From: Streptomyces sp. CB02058
GTDB taxonomy: Bacteria; Actinomycetota; Actinomycetes; Streptomycetales; Streptomycetaceae
DNA length: 64,000 nt
Reading direction: 5' to 3'
Assembly (NCBI RefSeq): GCF_001905505.1
Contig: NZ_LIPG01000003.1
Location: forward strand, 496,001-560,000
Shown here: positions 44,255 to 52,855 of the stretch, in pieces
Numbering within the stretch: the first letter of the stretch is position 1
How the letters are laid out: each line of letters begins with the position of its first letter
The notes under the pieces: generated by a model
Seen by the model: the letters and a program-made list of their open reading frames with translations, nothing else
Told to the model about the DNA's origin: nothing
Database searches by the model: none
Translations under genes and position numbers: made by a program

Positions 44255-44986
44255 ATGAGCTGGCACCAGGAGCGCCTGGTCGGCTTCGACCTGGAGACGA
44301 CCGGCACGGAACCGCTGGAGGCCCGGATCGTCACCGCCGCGGTCGTCGCGGTGGACAGCAGGCACGGCGAGCCGGTCCGCAGCAGCACCTGGCTCGCGGA
44401 TCCCGGCATCCGGATCCCCGCACAGGCCTCCGCGATCCACGGCATCAGCAGTGAGCGGGCCGCGGCGGAGGGCCGCCCGGCGCGCGAGGTGGCCGACGAG
44501 GTCGCCGGCACCCTCGTGGAGTACTGGCGCGAGGGCGTGCCCGTCGTGGCGTACAACGCGGCGTTCGATCTGACCCTGCTCTCGGCGGAGCTGCGCCGCC
44601 ACGGACTGCCGTCGCTGAGCGACCGGCTGGACGGCAGGGGGGTCGGCCCCGTCATCGACCCGTACACCATCGACCGGGCCGTCGACCGCTACCGCAAGGG
44701 CAAGCGCACCCTGGAGGCGGTGTGCGTGGAGTACGGCGTGGTGCACGGCGGGGCCCATGACGCGGCGGCCGACGCGCTGGCCGCGGTGCGCGTGGCGTAC
44801 GCGATAGCCGACCGCCACGGCTCGGTCGCCGCCCTGGAGACCACCGACCTGCACGAGCGTCAGATCGAGTGGTATGCCGACTGGGCCGCCGACTTCCAGA
44901 AGTTCCTGCGCCGCAAGGGCACGGCGGACGCCGTGATCGACGGCCGCTGGCCGTTGCGCGAGCCGGCCCCGGTCAGCGCCTCCTGA
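44255..44986 (+). CDS. DnaQ-like DEDDh 3'-5' exonuclease
   Basis: A 243-residue exonuclease of the DNA polymerase III epsilon family. The catalytic residues are Asp and Glu in GFDLETTG (about 11-18), Asp in NAAFDLTLL and the His-Asp pair in HGGAHDAAADALA. The C-terminal extension (ERQIEWYADWAADFQKFLRRKG) is the usual actinobacterial tail. AGGAGGAGG precedes the ATG. It starts 79 nt after the HEPN gene in the same direction; whether the pair is functional or chance is unknown. Confidence 0.93.
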   Translation: MSWHQERLVGFDLETTGTEPLEARIVTAAVVAVDSRHGEPVRSSTWLADPGIRIPAQASAIHGISSERAAAEGRPAREVADEVAGTLVEYWREGVPVVAYNAAFDLTLLSAELRRHGLPSLSDRLDGRGVGPVIDPYTIDRAVDRYRKGKRTLEAVCVEYGVVHGGAHDAAADALAAVRVAYAIADRHGSVAALETTDLHERQIEWYADWAADFQKFLRRKGTADAVIDGRWPLREPAPVSAS

Positions 44987-45044
44987 CCCGCGGTGCTCCG
45001 GCACACCGGGGCGGATGTGCCCGTGCCCGGTGACGGTGCGACGC

Positions 45045-45911
45045 TCAGAAGGGGTACCAGCGCACCTCGGGGTCGTCCTCGCGCAGTGACGCCACCCTGC
45101 GGCGGAACTCCGCCAGGGCCTTGGGGTTCCCCGGCGCGTGCTGGGAGACCCAGGCGCAGCTGGCCGTCTCGCGGGCGCCCCGCAGCACCGTACAGCCCTC
45201 CCAGGCGCGGACGTCCCAGCCGTACGCGTCGGTGAAGGCGTCGTAGGACTCGACGGGCAGTCCGTACCGGTCACGGGAGAGGGCGAGGACGACCAGGTCG
45301 TGCTCGCGCAGATCGGCGGAGAAGGTCTCCAGGTCCACCAGGACCGGTCCGTCCGGGCCGACGTGGACATTGCGGGGGAGTGCGTCGCCGTGGATCGGCC
45401 CCGGCGGCAGATGCGGGGACAGTTCCGCCGCGGCCTTCGCGAAGCCGTCGCGGCGGCCGCGCAGATAGTCGGCGTCGGCGGGATCGATGGCGTCGCCCGC
45501 GAGGCGCAGCCAGCGCTCGACACCGCCGAGCAACTCGCGGCGCGGCAGCGTGAAGCCGACGGGGGCGGGCAGCGCGTGGATCTGGGTGAGCAGCGGGGCC
45601 AGATCGCGCGGCTCGGTCGGGCGCACGGCATCGGGCAGCCGGTGCCACAGGGTCACTGGGTGGCCCTCCACCAGCCGGGCCTCGGCCTCCGCGGCCCGTA
45701 CGGCGGGCACGCCCGACGCGGCGAGCCACCGGGCGACGGCCACCTCGCGCTCGGCCCGCTCCCGCAGCTCCGGGTGGTGCGTGGCGTCCCGGCCGACCTT
45801 GGCCACCAGGTCGCCGACAGCGAACACCGCGTTCTCGCCCAGCGCGAGGAGCTCCGAGCCGCCGGGCAGCCCGGCGGCGGTCAGTACCTCGCGCGCACGC
45901 TTGTCGTCCAT
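45045..45911 (-). CDS. Aminoglycoside/choline-type phosphotransferase
   Basis: A 288-residue APH-fold kinase. Catalytic loop GPIHGDALPRNVHV (HGDxxxxN) and the metal-binding Asp in VLVDLETF are intact; the N-lobe contains AKVGRDATHHPELRERAEREVAVARWL. The protein could phosphorylate antibiotics, choline or another small molecule. No resistance context is nearby. No Shine-Dalgarno is visible; GAAAAT on the minus strand lies 6 nt upstream, so the mRNA may be leaderless. Confidence 0.88.
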   Translation of the reverse strand: MDDKRAREVLTAAGLPGGSELLALGENAVFAVGDLVAKVGRDATHHPELRERAEREVAVARWLAASGVPAVRAAEAEARLVEGHPVTLWHRLPDAVRPTEPRDLAPLLTQIHALPAPVGFTLPRRELLGGVERWLRLAGDAIDPADADYLRGRRDGFAKAAAELSPHLPPGPIHGDALPRNVHVGPDGPVLVDLETFSADLREHDLVVLALSRDRYGLPVESYDAFTDAYGWDVRAWEGCTVLRGARETASCAWVSQHAPGNPKALAEFRRRVASLREDDPEVRWYPF

Positions 45912-46102
45912 GGCCCGATTTTCTCATCCCCGCAGGCCACCTCGACCGCGGGCACCGCTTCGGCGGGTGGGCGGCAGCCGCCGGCTTCCCGGTCCCGCCC
46001 ACGGCCGGTGCCCGAAAGGCGGAGCGGCCACCCGGGCCCGCGAGGGGACCGGCCTGCCGACGGACCTGCCGCCCCTGGAGCCCGCCGGCCGCACCGGCCG
46101 GG

Positions 46103-46906
46103 TCAGCGGGTGACGAACGGCTCGGTCAGGTGGGGCGTCGCGAGACGGAGGGTGCCGGCGGCCGGATCGTCGAGCACCCGTTCCCTGGACGACCTCGCCT
46201 GCTCGGCGTCCATCTCGTGGGCGTAGGCGAGTGCGGGGTGGAGCAACTGGATCGCGTGCACGAGCAGGTCACCGGTGACGGCGACCGTTTCGTCTCCGGC
46301 GGTGACGAGCAGGCTCTGGTGGCCGGGCGTGTGACCGGGCGTGGGGAGGATGCGCTCGCCGCCGCGCAGCGTTGTCTCGCCCTCGAGCGTCCGTAGCCGG
46401 CCGGTCGTGCGGAGCGGGCCGATCACCGAGGACAGCAGCTGCGGGTTGATCTCCTCGATCGCGTCGAGTTCGGCCTGCTGCAGCAGGTACGCGGCGTTCG
46501 GGAAGAACGGCCGGGCCTGCTCGCCGCCGACGACGGCCCAGCCCACATGGTCGGTGTGGAGGTGCGTGAGCACCACGGTGTCCACATCGGACGGGTCGAT
46601 ACCGGCGGCGGCCAGTGAGTCCGGGAGCGCCCCGGGCACGGGCGCCCAGGAGGCCGCCGGGCTGTCCGCCGGGCCGATCCCCGCATCGACCAGTGTCACT
46701 CCGCGGTCGCTGCGGACGGCGAAGGCGCGGAACCGGAGCATCCAGCGCCCGTCGGCGTCGAGCGCGCCGGGATCGAGCCGGTCCGCTGCCGCCCACTGCT
46801 CGGCGGTGGCGTCGGGGAACGCCTCCGCCCTGGGGGAGAAGAAGGGGCCGGCGCCGTCGGCGAGCGCGATGACGGTGTAGGGGCCGACCTGGATGGAAGG
46901 GGGCAT
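46103..46906 (-). CDS. MBL-fold metallo-hydrolase
   Basis: A 267-residue metallo-beta-lactamase-fold hydrolase with the zinc motif HLHTDHVGW (about 115-123), later ligands in TPGHTPGHQS and VTGD. The layout matches the lactonase-like subgroup (VDAGIGPADSPAASW and the NAAYLLQQAELD helix). Substrate is unknown; quorum-lactone hydrolysis is only one possibility. The ATG is preceded by no strong ribosome site. The 190 nt before the phosphotransferase start hold no gene. Confidence 0.9.
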   Translation of the reverse strand: MPPSIQVGPYTVIALADGAGPFFSPRAEAFPDATAEQWAAADRLDPGALDADGRWMLRFRAFAVRSDRGVTLVDAGIGPADSPAASWAPVPGALPDSLAAAGIDPSDVDTVVLTHLHTDHVGWAVVGGEQARPFFPNAAYLLQQAELDAIEEINPQLLSSVIGPLRTTGRLRTLEGETTLRGGERILPTPGHTPGHQSLLVTAGDETVAVTGDLLVHAIQLLHPALAYAHEMDAEQARSSRERVLDDPAAGTLRLATPHLTEPFVTR

Positions 46907-47145
46907 CCCACAGATGGTGCCACCGGCCGGCGGCTCATGACCAGGCGCCCGCCCCGGCCCCCGCGCCTGCCCGTGTCCGGCCCGTACGGACCGCGGGTCA
47001 CCTCCGCCGTCCGCCGTCGTCCGCGCGAACCGCCAGGGGGGCAGGCCACCTTGACGTAAGGGCGGGCCGTCAGCACGATGACGGGGGCCGCCAGTGCGGC
47101 CATACGGGTATGAAACCGATCCAATGAGGTAAAGGGGTCGAATTC

Positions 47146-48090
47146 ATGACACTGGCGACCGCAACGGCGCGGTCCGGGCGTAAGCCCCCGTCCCCCCGGG
47201 GCGGACGGGGTGAGCACCGCCGGCGCGACGGCGCCACCTGGTTCCTGGTGCTGCCCGCGCTGATCCCGATCCTGATCCTGAGCGTCGGCCCCCTGCTGTA
47301 CGGCATCGCGCTGGCCTTCACCGACGCGCAGTCGGGCCGCACCCGCTCCACGCAGTGGATCGGCACCCTCAACTTCCAGGACCTGCTGCACGACACCCTG
47401 TTCTGGGAATCCTTCCGGATCGGCCTGCTCTGGGCGGTCGGCGTCACGGTCCCGCAGTTCGTGCTCGCGCTCGGCCTCGCCCTGCTGCTCAACGCGAACC
47501 TGCGGATGCGCTGGCTGGCCAGGGCGCTGGCGATCATCCCCTGGGCCATGCCCGAGGTCGTCGTCGGCATCATGTGGCGGCTGGTCTACAACCCCGACGC
47601 GGGCATCCTCAACGAGACCATCCGCGACCTGGGGCTCGGTGACGGCAGGGACTGGCTCACCGGACTCGCCACCGCCCTGCCCGCCGTGATCGTCGTCGGG
47701 ATCTGGGCCGGCATGCCGCAGACCACGGTGGCCCTGCTCGCCGGGCTGCAGAACACCCCGCACGAACTCCACGAGGCCGCGGCCCTCGACGGGGCGGGTG
47801 CCTGGCGCCGTTTCCGAACGGTCACCTGGCCCGCCATGAGGCCCGTGGCCCTCGCGATCAGCGCCCTCAACTTCATCTGGAACTTCAACTCCTTCGCCCT
47901 GGTCTACGTCCTGACCAGCGGCGGTCCCGGGGGCCGCACCCGGCTGCCCATGCTCTTCGCCTACGAAGAGGCCTTCCGCTACGGACAGTTCGGATACGCC
48001 GCCGCGATGGGCTGTGTGATGGTCGCCGTGATCTCGGTGCTGCTCGCCCTCTTCCTCGTCGGCCGGCTCAGGGGAGGCGAGGACGTATGA
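47146..48090 (+). CDS. Carbohydrate ABC transporter permease (MalF-like)
   Basis: A 314-residue inner-membrane subunit with six helices and the EAA loop ELHEAAALDGAGAWRRFRTVTWPAMRPVAL, which contacts the ATPase. The N-terminus is basic and Pro-rich. It overlaps the next permease gene by 4 nt (ATGA). First gene of a three-gene importer unit; no ATPase is encoded here, so it presumably uses a shared MsiK-type ATPase elsewhere. An AAAGGGG precedes the start. Confidence 0.95.
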   Translation: MTLATATARSGRKPPSPRGGRGEHRRRDGATWFLVLPALIPILILSVGPLLYGIALAFTDAQSGRTRSTQWIGTLNFQDLLHDTLFWESFRIGLLWAVGVTVPQFVLALGLALLLNANLRMRWLARALAIIPWAMPEVVVGIMWRLVYNPDAGILNETIRDLGLGDGRDWLTGLATALPAVIVVGIWAGMPQTTVALLAGLQNTPHELHEAAALDGAGAWRRFRTVTWPAMRPVALAISALNFIWNFNSFALVYVLTSGGPGGRTRLPMLFAYEEAFRYGQFGYAAAMGCVMVAVISVLLALFLVGRLRGGEDV

Positions 48091-48926
48091 GCCTCCGTAC
48101 GGGCAGAACCGCGCGCGCCGGACAGTACGCCGCGCTCCTGTGCTACCTCGTCTTCCTGGCGTTCCCCTTCCTCTGGCTGATCTCCACCGCCTTCAAGCCG
48201 GCCACCGAGCTGGGCTCGCTGCACCCGACCTGGATCCCCGGGAACCCGACGCTGGACAACTTCCGGCAGGCCTTCGACGAACAGCCCCTGCTCAGGGCCG
48301 CCGCCAACTCGCTGACCGCCGCGCTCTGCGCCGCACTGATCGCCGTCGTCATCGCGACCCCCATGGCGTATGTGATGGCACGCCACCGGAGCAGGCTCTC
48401 CACGGCCGCCACCGGCTGGGTCGTGATCAGCCAGGCGTTCCCCTTCGTCCTGGTGATCATTCCGCTCTTCCTGGTCCTCAAGTACCTGCACCTGATCAAC
48501 TCGCTGTGGGGGCTGATCCTGGTCTACGTCGTCTGGTCGCTGCCCTTCGCGCTCTGGATGCTGGCCGGTTACGTACGGGCCGTGCCGCCCGAGCTGGAGG
48601 AGGCCGCGGCCGTCGACGGAGCGGGCCGGGCCCGGATACTCGTCTCGGTCGTCGCGCCGCTGCTGGCCCCCGGGATCGTCGCCACGGCGCTCTTCGCGTT
48701 CATCACCGCATGGAACGAGTTCTTCTTCGCTCTCGTCCTGCTCAAGACACCGGAGAAGCAGACCTTGCCGGTCGTACTGACCCACTTCCTCGGCGCGGAG
48801 GGCGTGGCTGACCTCGGGCCGCTCGCCGCCGCCGCGTTCCTCGCCACCCTTCCCTCGCTCGTCCTCTTCGCGGTCGTCCAGAAGCGGATCACGGGCGGTC
48901 TGACGGCCGGGGCGGTGAAGAGCTGA
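48087..48926 (+). CDS. Carbohydrate ABC transporter permease (MalG-like)
   Basis: A 279-residue second permease subunit with six helices and the EAA loop ELEEAAAVDGAGRARILVSVVAPLLAPGIV. Typical MalG features are FLWLISTAFKP near the start and NEFFFALVLLKTPEKQTLPVVL near the end. It overlaps both neighbours (4 nt with the first permease, 1 nt with the binding protein), so the three genes are translationally coupled. Confidence 0.95.
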   Translation: MSLRTGRTARAGQYAALLCYLVFLAFPFLWLISTAFKPATELGSLHPTWIPGNPTLDNFRQAFDEQPLLRAAANSLTAALCAALIAVVIATPMAYVMARHRSRLSTAATGWVVISQAFPFVLVIIPLFLVLKYLHLINSLWGLILVYVVWSLPFALWMLAGYVRAVPPELEEAAAVDGAGRARILVSVVAPLLAPGIVATALFAFITAWNEFFFALVLLKTPEKQTLPVVLTHFLGAEGVADLGPLAAAAFLATLPSLVLFAVVQKRITGGLTAGAVKS

Positions 48927-50233
48927 TGCGACGACGCCTCCACACGGTCACCGCGGCGGTCGCCGCCGCGCTCGCCCTCCTGCTGGGCGGCTGCTCGGGA
49001 GACGGCGGGCGGTCCACGGACGCCGACGGCACGATCCGGCTCAGCTTCCAGTCGCTGGCCTGGCAGAAGGAGTCGGTCGACGCCAACGAAGAACTCGTCC
49101 GCGAGTGGAACGCCGCCCACCCCGGCATCCAGGTGGACTACGTCCAGGGCAGCTGGGACAACGTCCACGACCAGTTGCTCACCGCCTTCGAGGGCGGCGA
49201 GGCGCCCGACATCATCCACGACGCCTCCGACGACCTCGCGGACTTCGCCTACGGCGGCTACCTCGCCGATCTGCGGACCCTGCTGCCGGAACGGCTGAAG
49301 AAGGACATCCCGCAGCAGTCCTGGTCCACCACCACCTTCGGCGACGGCGTGTACGGAGTGCCGTTCCTCCAGGAGCCGAAGGTCCTCATCGCCAACACGG
49401 AAATCCTCAGGTCCTCGGGCGTCCGGATCCCGACACCGGGGAAGCCGTGGAGCTGGGCGGAGTTCCGGCAGGTCACCGATGAGCTGACGAGCAAGGAGAA
49501 GGGGACGTACGGCGTCGCCTGGCCGCTCAAGGAGCCGGTCTCCGTGACCCTCAATCTGGGGCTATCGGCGGGCGGTCAGCTCTTCCACCGCGGCGCCGAC
49601 GGCAAGGTGACCATCCGCTTCGGCGAGGGCGACCGGATCATGCCCGGCACGGTCAGGGATCAGGTCAACTCCGACGGGAGCGCGGCCCGTACGGCGCTCG
49701 GCATGGGGGGCTCGGACTCGCTCCCGGGTTTCTTCGGAGGCAAGTACGCCATGGTCCCCCTGGGGTTCTCCTACCGCCAGCAGGTTGTCGAGCAGGCCCC
49801 GAAGGGCTTCGACTGGACGGTCCTGCCCGCCCCGGCGGGCAGTGACGGCCTGGCCCAGGGCGTCAGTCCGCAGACCCTCTCGGTCGCCGAGGACAGCCCG
49901 CACAAGAAGGAGGCTGCGCAGTTCATCGACTTCCTGCTCCGCCCGGAGAACATGGTCCGCCTGGCTAAGGGCGACTGGATGCTGCCGACCGGGACCGAGG
50001 CCCTGGCCGATCCCGCACTCCACACCGCTGAGAACGGCTGGGCCACGGGCGCGGCACTGGCCAGGGACCTGCGCCCCGCGCCCGCGCAGTCGGTGCGCGG
50101 CTACCCCGAATGGAAGGACAAGGTCGCCACACCCGCGCTCCAGGAGTACTACAGCGGGGCCATCGACACGGAGGAGCTGAAGAAACGCCTGGTCGAGGAC
50201 GGCAACCGGGTGCTGGCCCGCTACCAGCGCTGA
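48926..50233 (+). CDS. Sugar-binding lipoprotein of the ABC importer
   Basis: A 435-residue extracellular solute-binding protein (family 1). The lipobox LLGGC puts the lipidated Cys at about 23. The mature part has the family pattern TIRLSFQSLAWQKESVDANEELVREWNAAHPGIQVDYVQGSWDNVHDQLLTAFEGGEAPDIIHDASDDLADFA. It would deliver an oligosaccharide to the permeases. In most such operons the binding protein comes first; here it is last, which may lower its ratio to the permeases. The substrate is unknown. Confidence 0.94.
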   Translation: MRRRLHTVTAAVAAALALLLGGCSGDGGRSTDADGTIRLSFQSLAWQKESVDANEELVREWNAAHPGIQVDYVQGSWDNVHDQLLTAFEGGEAPDIIHDASDDLADFAYGGYLADLRTLLPERLKKDIPQQSWSTTTFGDGVYGVPFLQEPKVLIANTEILRSSGVRIPTPGKPWSWAEFRQVTDELTSKEKGTYGVAWPLKEPVSVTLNLGLSAGGQLFHRGADGKVTIRFGEGDRIMPGTVRDQVNSDGSAARTALGMGGSDSLPGFFGGKYAMVPLGFSYRQQVVEQAPKGFDWTVLPAPAGSDGLAQGVSPQTLSVAEDSPHKKEAAQFIDFLLRPENMVRLAKGDWMLPTGTEALADPALHTAENGWATGAALARDLRPAPAQSVRGYPEWKDKVATPALQEYYSGAIDTEELKKRLVEDGNRVLARYQR

Positions 50234-50266
50234 ACCGGCCGAAGCAGCGGGGCCGAAAACAACTGG

Positions 50267-50285
50267 ACGAGACGTATCGTCTCGT
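50267..50285. promoter_or_regulatory. Perfect palindromic operator before the macrolide-type glycosyltransferase
   Basis: ACGAGACG-TAT-CGTCTCGT: two perfect 8-nt arms around 3 nt, centred 24 nt before the ATG at 50300, overlapping the likely promoter. This is the typical geometry of a TetR-family operator, but no TetR gene lies next to it. Confidence 0.8.
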
Positions 50286-50286
50286 T

Positions 50287-50292
50287 TACCGT
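50287..50292 (+). promoter_or_regulatory. TACCGT -10-like element of the glycosyltransferase gene
   Basis: TACCGT ends 7 nt before the ATG at 50300 and abuts the palindrome, so a repressor bound there would block polymerase. Confidence 0.45.
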
Positions 50293-50299
50293 AGTGGTC

Positions 50300-51493
50300 A
50301 TGCCGACGACCCCGCGCGCCCACATCGCCATGTTCTCCATCGCCGCCCATGGACACGTGAACCCGAGCCTCGAAGTGATCCGGGAGCTCGTCGCCCGTGG
50401 GCACCGCGTCAGTTACGCGATCCCCGCGTCCTTCGCCGAGAAGGTCGCCGCCACAGGAGCGGAGCCGGTGATCTACACCTCCGTGCTGCCCACCGAACCG
50501 GAGGACTGGGGCACCGAACTCATCGACAACATCGAGCCGTTCCTGGAGGACGCGATCCAGGCCCTCCCGCAGCTCGCCGACGCCTTCGAGGGCGACGAAC
50601 CCGACCTCGTCCTGCACGACATCACGGCCTACCCGGCCAGGGCCCTCGCCCACCGCTGGGGAGTCCCCGCCGTCCAGCTCTGGCCCAACCTGGTCCCCTG
50701 GGAGGGGTATGCGGAGGAGGTGGGGGAGCCCGCGAACGCCGAGCTGAAGCAGACCGATCGGGGCCGGGCGTACTTCGCGCGCTTCGACGCCTGGCTCGCG
50801 GAGAACGGCCTCGGCGACCTCTCCTGCGACGACTTCGTCGCCCGGCCGCGCCGGGGCCTGGTGCTGATCCCGGAGGCGCTCCAGCCCAACGCCGACCGGG
50901 TGGACCGCACCAGGTTCACCTTCGTCGGCGCCTGCCAGGGCGAGCGCGCCGACCAGGGGGAGTGGGAGCGCCCGGCCGGCGCCGGGAAGGTGCTGCTGGT
51001 CTCGCTCGGCTCCTCGTTCACCAACGAGCCGGCGTTCTATCGCGCGTGCGTCGAGGCCTTCCGTGACCTGCCCAAGTGGCATGTGGTGCTGCAGATCGGC
51101 GCACAGGTGGACCCGGCGGCACTCGGGGACGTACCGCCGCACGTCGAGGTGCGCTCCTGGGTGCCGCAACTGTCCGTGCTGAAGCAGGCGGACGCCTTCA
51201 TCACCCACGCGGGCGCAGGCGGCAGCCAGGAGGGCCTGGCCACCGGCACTCCGATGGTCGCGGTCCCGCAGGCCGTCGACCAGTTCGGCAACGCGGACAT
51301 GCTCCAGGAGCTCGGCGTCGCCCGCCACCTCCCGATGGAGAAGGCCGACGCGAACGCACTGCGCGCCGCGGTCCTGGACCTGGTGGACGACCCGGAGGTC
51401 GCCGCGAGGCTGGCCCGCATCCAGGAGCGAATGGCGAAGGAGGGCGGCACACGACGTGCGGCCGACCTGATCGAGGCGGAACTGACGGGGTGA
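50300..51493 (+). CDS. Macrolide-inactivating-type GT1 glycosyltransferase
   Basis: A 397-residue GT-B enzyme of the OleD/MgtA class that glucosylates macrolides and other phenolic or hydroxylated acceptors with UDP-glucose. N-terminal FSIAAHGHVNPSLEVIRELV places the acceptor-activating His; the nucleotide-sugar motif is THAGAGGSQEGLATGTPMVAVPQAVDQFGNADML (about 305-340). No signal sequence, hence intracellular. Self-resistance or detoxification is the probable role, consistent with an inducible operator directly upstream. An in-frame GTG 6 nt earlier is an alternative start. Confidence 0.93.
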   Translation: MPTTPRAHIAMFSIAAHGHVNPSLEVIRELVARGHRVSYAIPASFAEKVAATGAEPVIYTSVLPTEPEDWGTELIDNIEPFLEDAIQALPQLADAFEGDEPDLVLHDITAYPARALAHRWGVPAVQLWPNLVPWEGYAEEVGEPANAELKQTDRGRAYFARFDAWLAENGLGDLSCDDFVARPRRGLVLIPEALQPNADRVDRTRFTFVGACQGERADQGEWERPAGAGKVLLVSLGSSFTNEPAFYRACVEAFRDLPKWHVVLQIGAQVDPAALGDVPPHVEVRSWVPQLSVLKQADAFITHAGAGGSQEGLATGTPMVAVPQAVDQFGNADMLQELGVARHLPMEKADANALRAAVLDLVDDPEVAARLARIQERMAKEGGTRRAADLIEAELTG

Positions 51494-51610
51494 CGGGAGG
51501 TGAGGCCCCTGGGGCGAGGGGGCCGACGACCGCGGACGGCGAAGCCCTTCTGCGCGATGCCCGGCACCGACCGGCGCCCTTCGAGCGTCCTGGACCCCAG
51601 CGGACCGCGT

Positions 51611-52216
51611 TTACAGATCTCCCTCGCGCCCGGCGACGGAAGGCGGTGCGACCTCGATGATCACGGCCGTACCGACGACCGGCCTGCCCTCGTGCATGGT
51701 GATCACGTCGCCGGGCCTGACATGGCGCCACTGTTCGGGGCTGAGCGGTGCCAGACGGACCGTCGCGCTTTCTCCCGGTGCCAGTCCGGGCGCACCCTCC
51801 ACCCACAGTCGCGCGACATTCACCGCCTGCCCGCCATCGGGCGCCCGGTTGCCGATGTCCCAGAGCGGCCGCAGCTGCCCTTGCCCGGCGAAGGCGGTCC
51901 GGCGTCCGCCCTCCTCCGTGCTGAGCAGGTTCAGCCTGGCCCGGAGGGTGCCGTGCTGGGTCTCCCAGGCCCGCCACTCGCACCAGTCGGCGCTCCGCTC
52001 CAGCATCATCTGGCGGGCCGCGTCCTCGAGATGCGACCAGAACCGCGGGGCGACCGGCTGCTCGTCCGCGATCTCCATCAGGAGGTCGAGCACGAGCTCC
52101 CACTCCTGCGCCCGTTGACACGCGCGCACGTCGTCGACCGTCATGCCGCTGCCGGCCCCGGCACCCTCGGGGAGCAGAGCGGTCGCTCGCCGAAGGAGAG
52201 TGAAGGCATCGTCCAT
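51611..52216 (-). CDS. Conserved protein with EF-Tu-like beta-barrel segment
   Basis: A 201-residue soluble protein in two parts. Residues about 1-75 are helical (QRAQEWELVLDLLMEIADEQPVAPRFWSHLEDAARQM), a pattern seen in small actinobacterial immunity- or adaptor-like proteins. Residues about 90-195 (LRARLNLLSTEEGGRR ... LRPLWDIGN ... ESATVRLAPLSPEQWRHVRPGDVITMHEGRPVVGTAVI) resemble the beta-barrel domain III of EF-Tu. There is no GTPase domain. Function unknown. Start is the second in-frame ATG; the first is 9 nt upstream. It is convergent with the glycosyltransferase. Confidence 0.7.
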   Translation of the reverse strand: MDDAFTLLRRATALLPEGAGAGSGMTVDDVRACQRAQEWELVLDLLMEIADEQPVAPRFWSHLEDAARQMMLERSADWCEWRAWETQHGTLRARLNLLSTEEGGRRTAFAGQGQLRPLWDIGNRAPDGGQAVNVARLWVEGAPGLAPGESATVRLAPLSPEQWRHVRPGDVITMHEGRPVVGTAVIIEVAPPSVAGREGDL

Positions 52217-52492
52217 GAGGAGCATTCTCCGCCTCCGCCCCGCCCCGTGTCCGCCTCCGCCCGGGCCGCGACCGGGCCCGGCTCCTCACCGGGCCGCCGG
52301 ACCAACTCCGCCGCGTGGCCGGGCTGTAGGTTGATCGCTTGCGTCGCTCCGGTGGGTGCGTGGGCCGCTCGACGGCGGTGCGGAAAAAGATTTCGAAGAA
52401 ATTCGTCGTCGGATGTCGAGGACCCGCCTCCCGCTCCGACTGAGGGGTGACAGCGCGCCGACGGGGCGCGCGGGATGGGGAGGACACCCGAG

Positions 52493-52855
52493 ATGAAGTA
52501 CGTAGCGATGATCTACGGCAACCAGGCCAAGTGGGACTCCTTCCCGGCCGAGGCGTGGCCGGAGGCGATCGCCAAGCAGGAGGCGTTCAACAAGAAGTAC
52601 CGCGAGAGCGGTGAACTGCTGGGCGCCTACGGCCTGGCGGACGCGGCCAACGCCCAGCTCGTGCGCCGCGAGGACGGCGTGCCGGCGGTCACCGACGGCC
52701 CGTACCTGGAGACCAAGGAGTACATCGCCAGCTTCTACATGCTGGACTGCGACACCCTGGAGCGGGCACAGGCCATTGCCGCGGACATGCCGTTCGCCGA
52801 CGTGGATCCGGTCGAACTGTGGCCCGTCCTGCACGAGTCCGCGGCGGACGTGTGA
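52493..52855 (+). CDS. YCII-related (DGPF) protein partner of the ECF sigma factor
   Basis: A 120-residue ferredoxin-like YCII-domain protein: MKYVAMIYG at the start, VTDGPYLETKEYIASFYMLDCDTLERAQAIAADMP in the middle with the family DGPF/DGPY motif, and ELWPVL near the end. The GGGGAGG before the ATG is strong. Its stop codon overlaps the sigma-factor GTG start (GTGA). DGPF proteins and ECF42 sigma factors are a known genomic pair; the protein's biochemical role is unknown. Confidence 0.92.
   Translation: MKYVAMIYGNQAKWDSFPAEAWPEAIAKQEAFNKKYRESGELLGAYGLADAANAQLVRREDGVPAVTDGPYLETKEYIASFYMLDCDTLERAQAIAADMPFADVDPVELWPVLHESAADV

Noticed and set aside
45045..45911. Antibiotic-resistance aminoglycoside phosphotransferase
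   Set aside because: Fold and motifs are APH-like, but nothing in sequence or context indicates a drug substrate; kept as a generic phosphotransferase.
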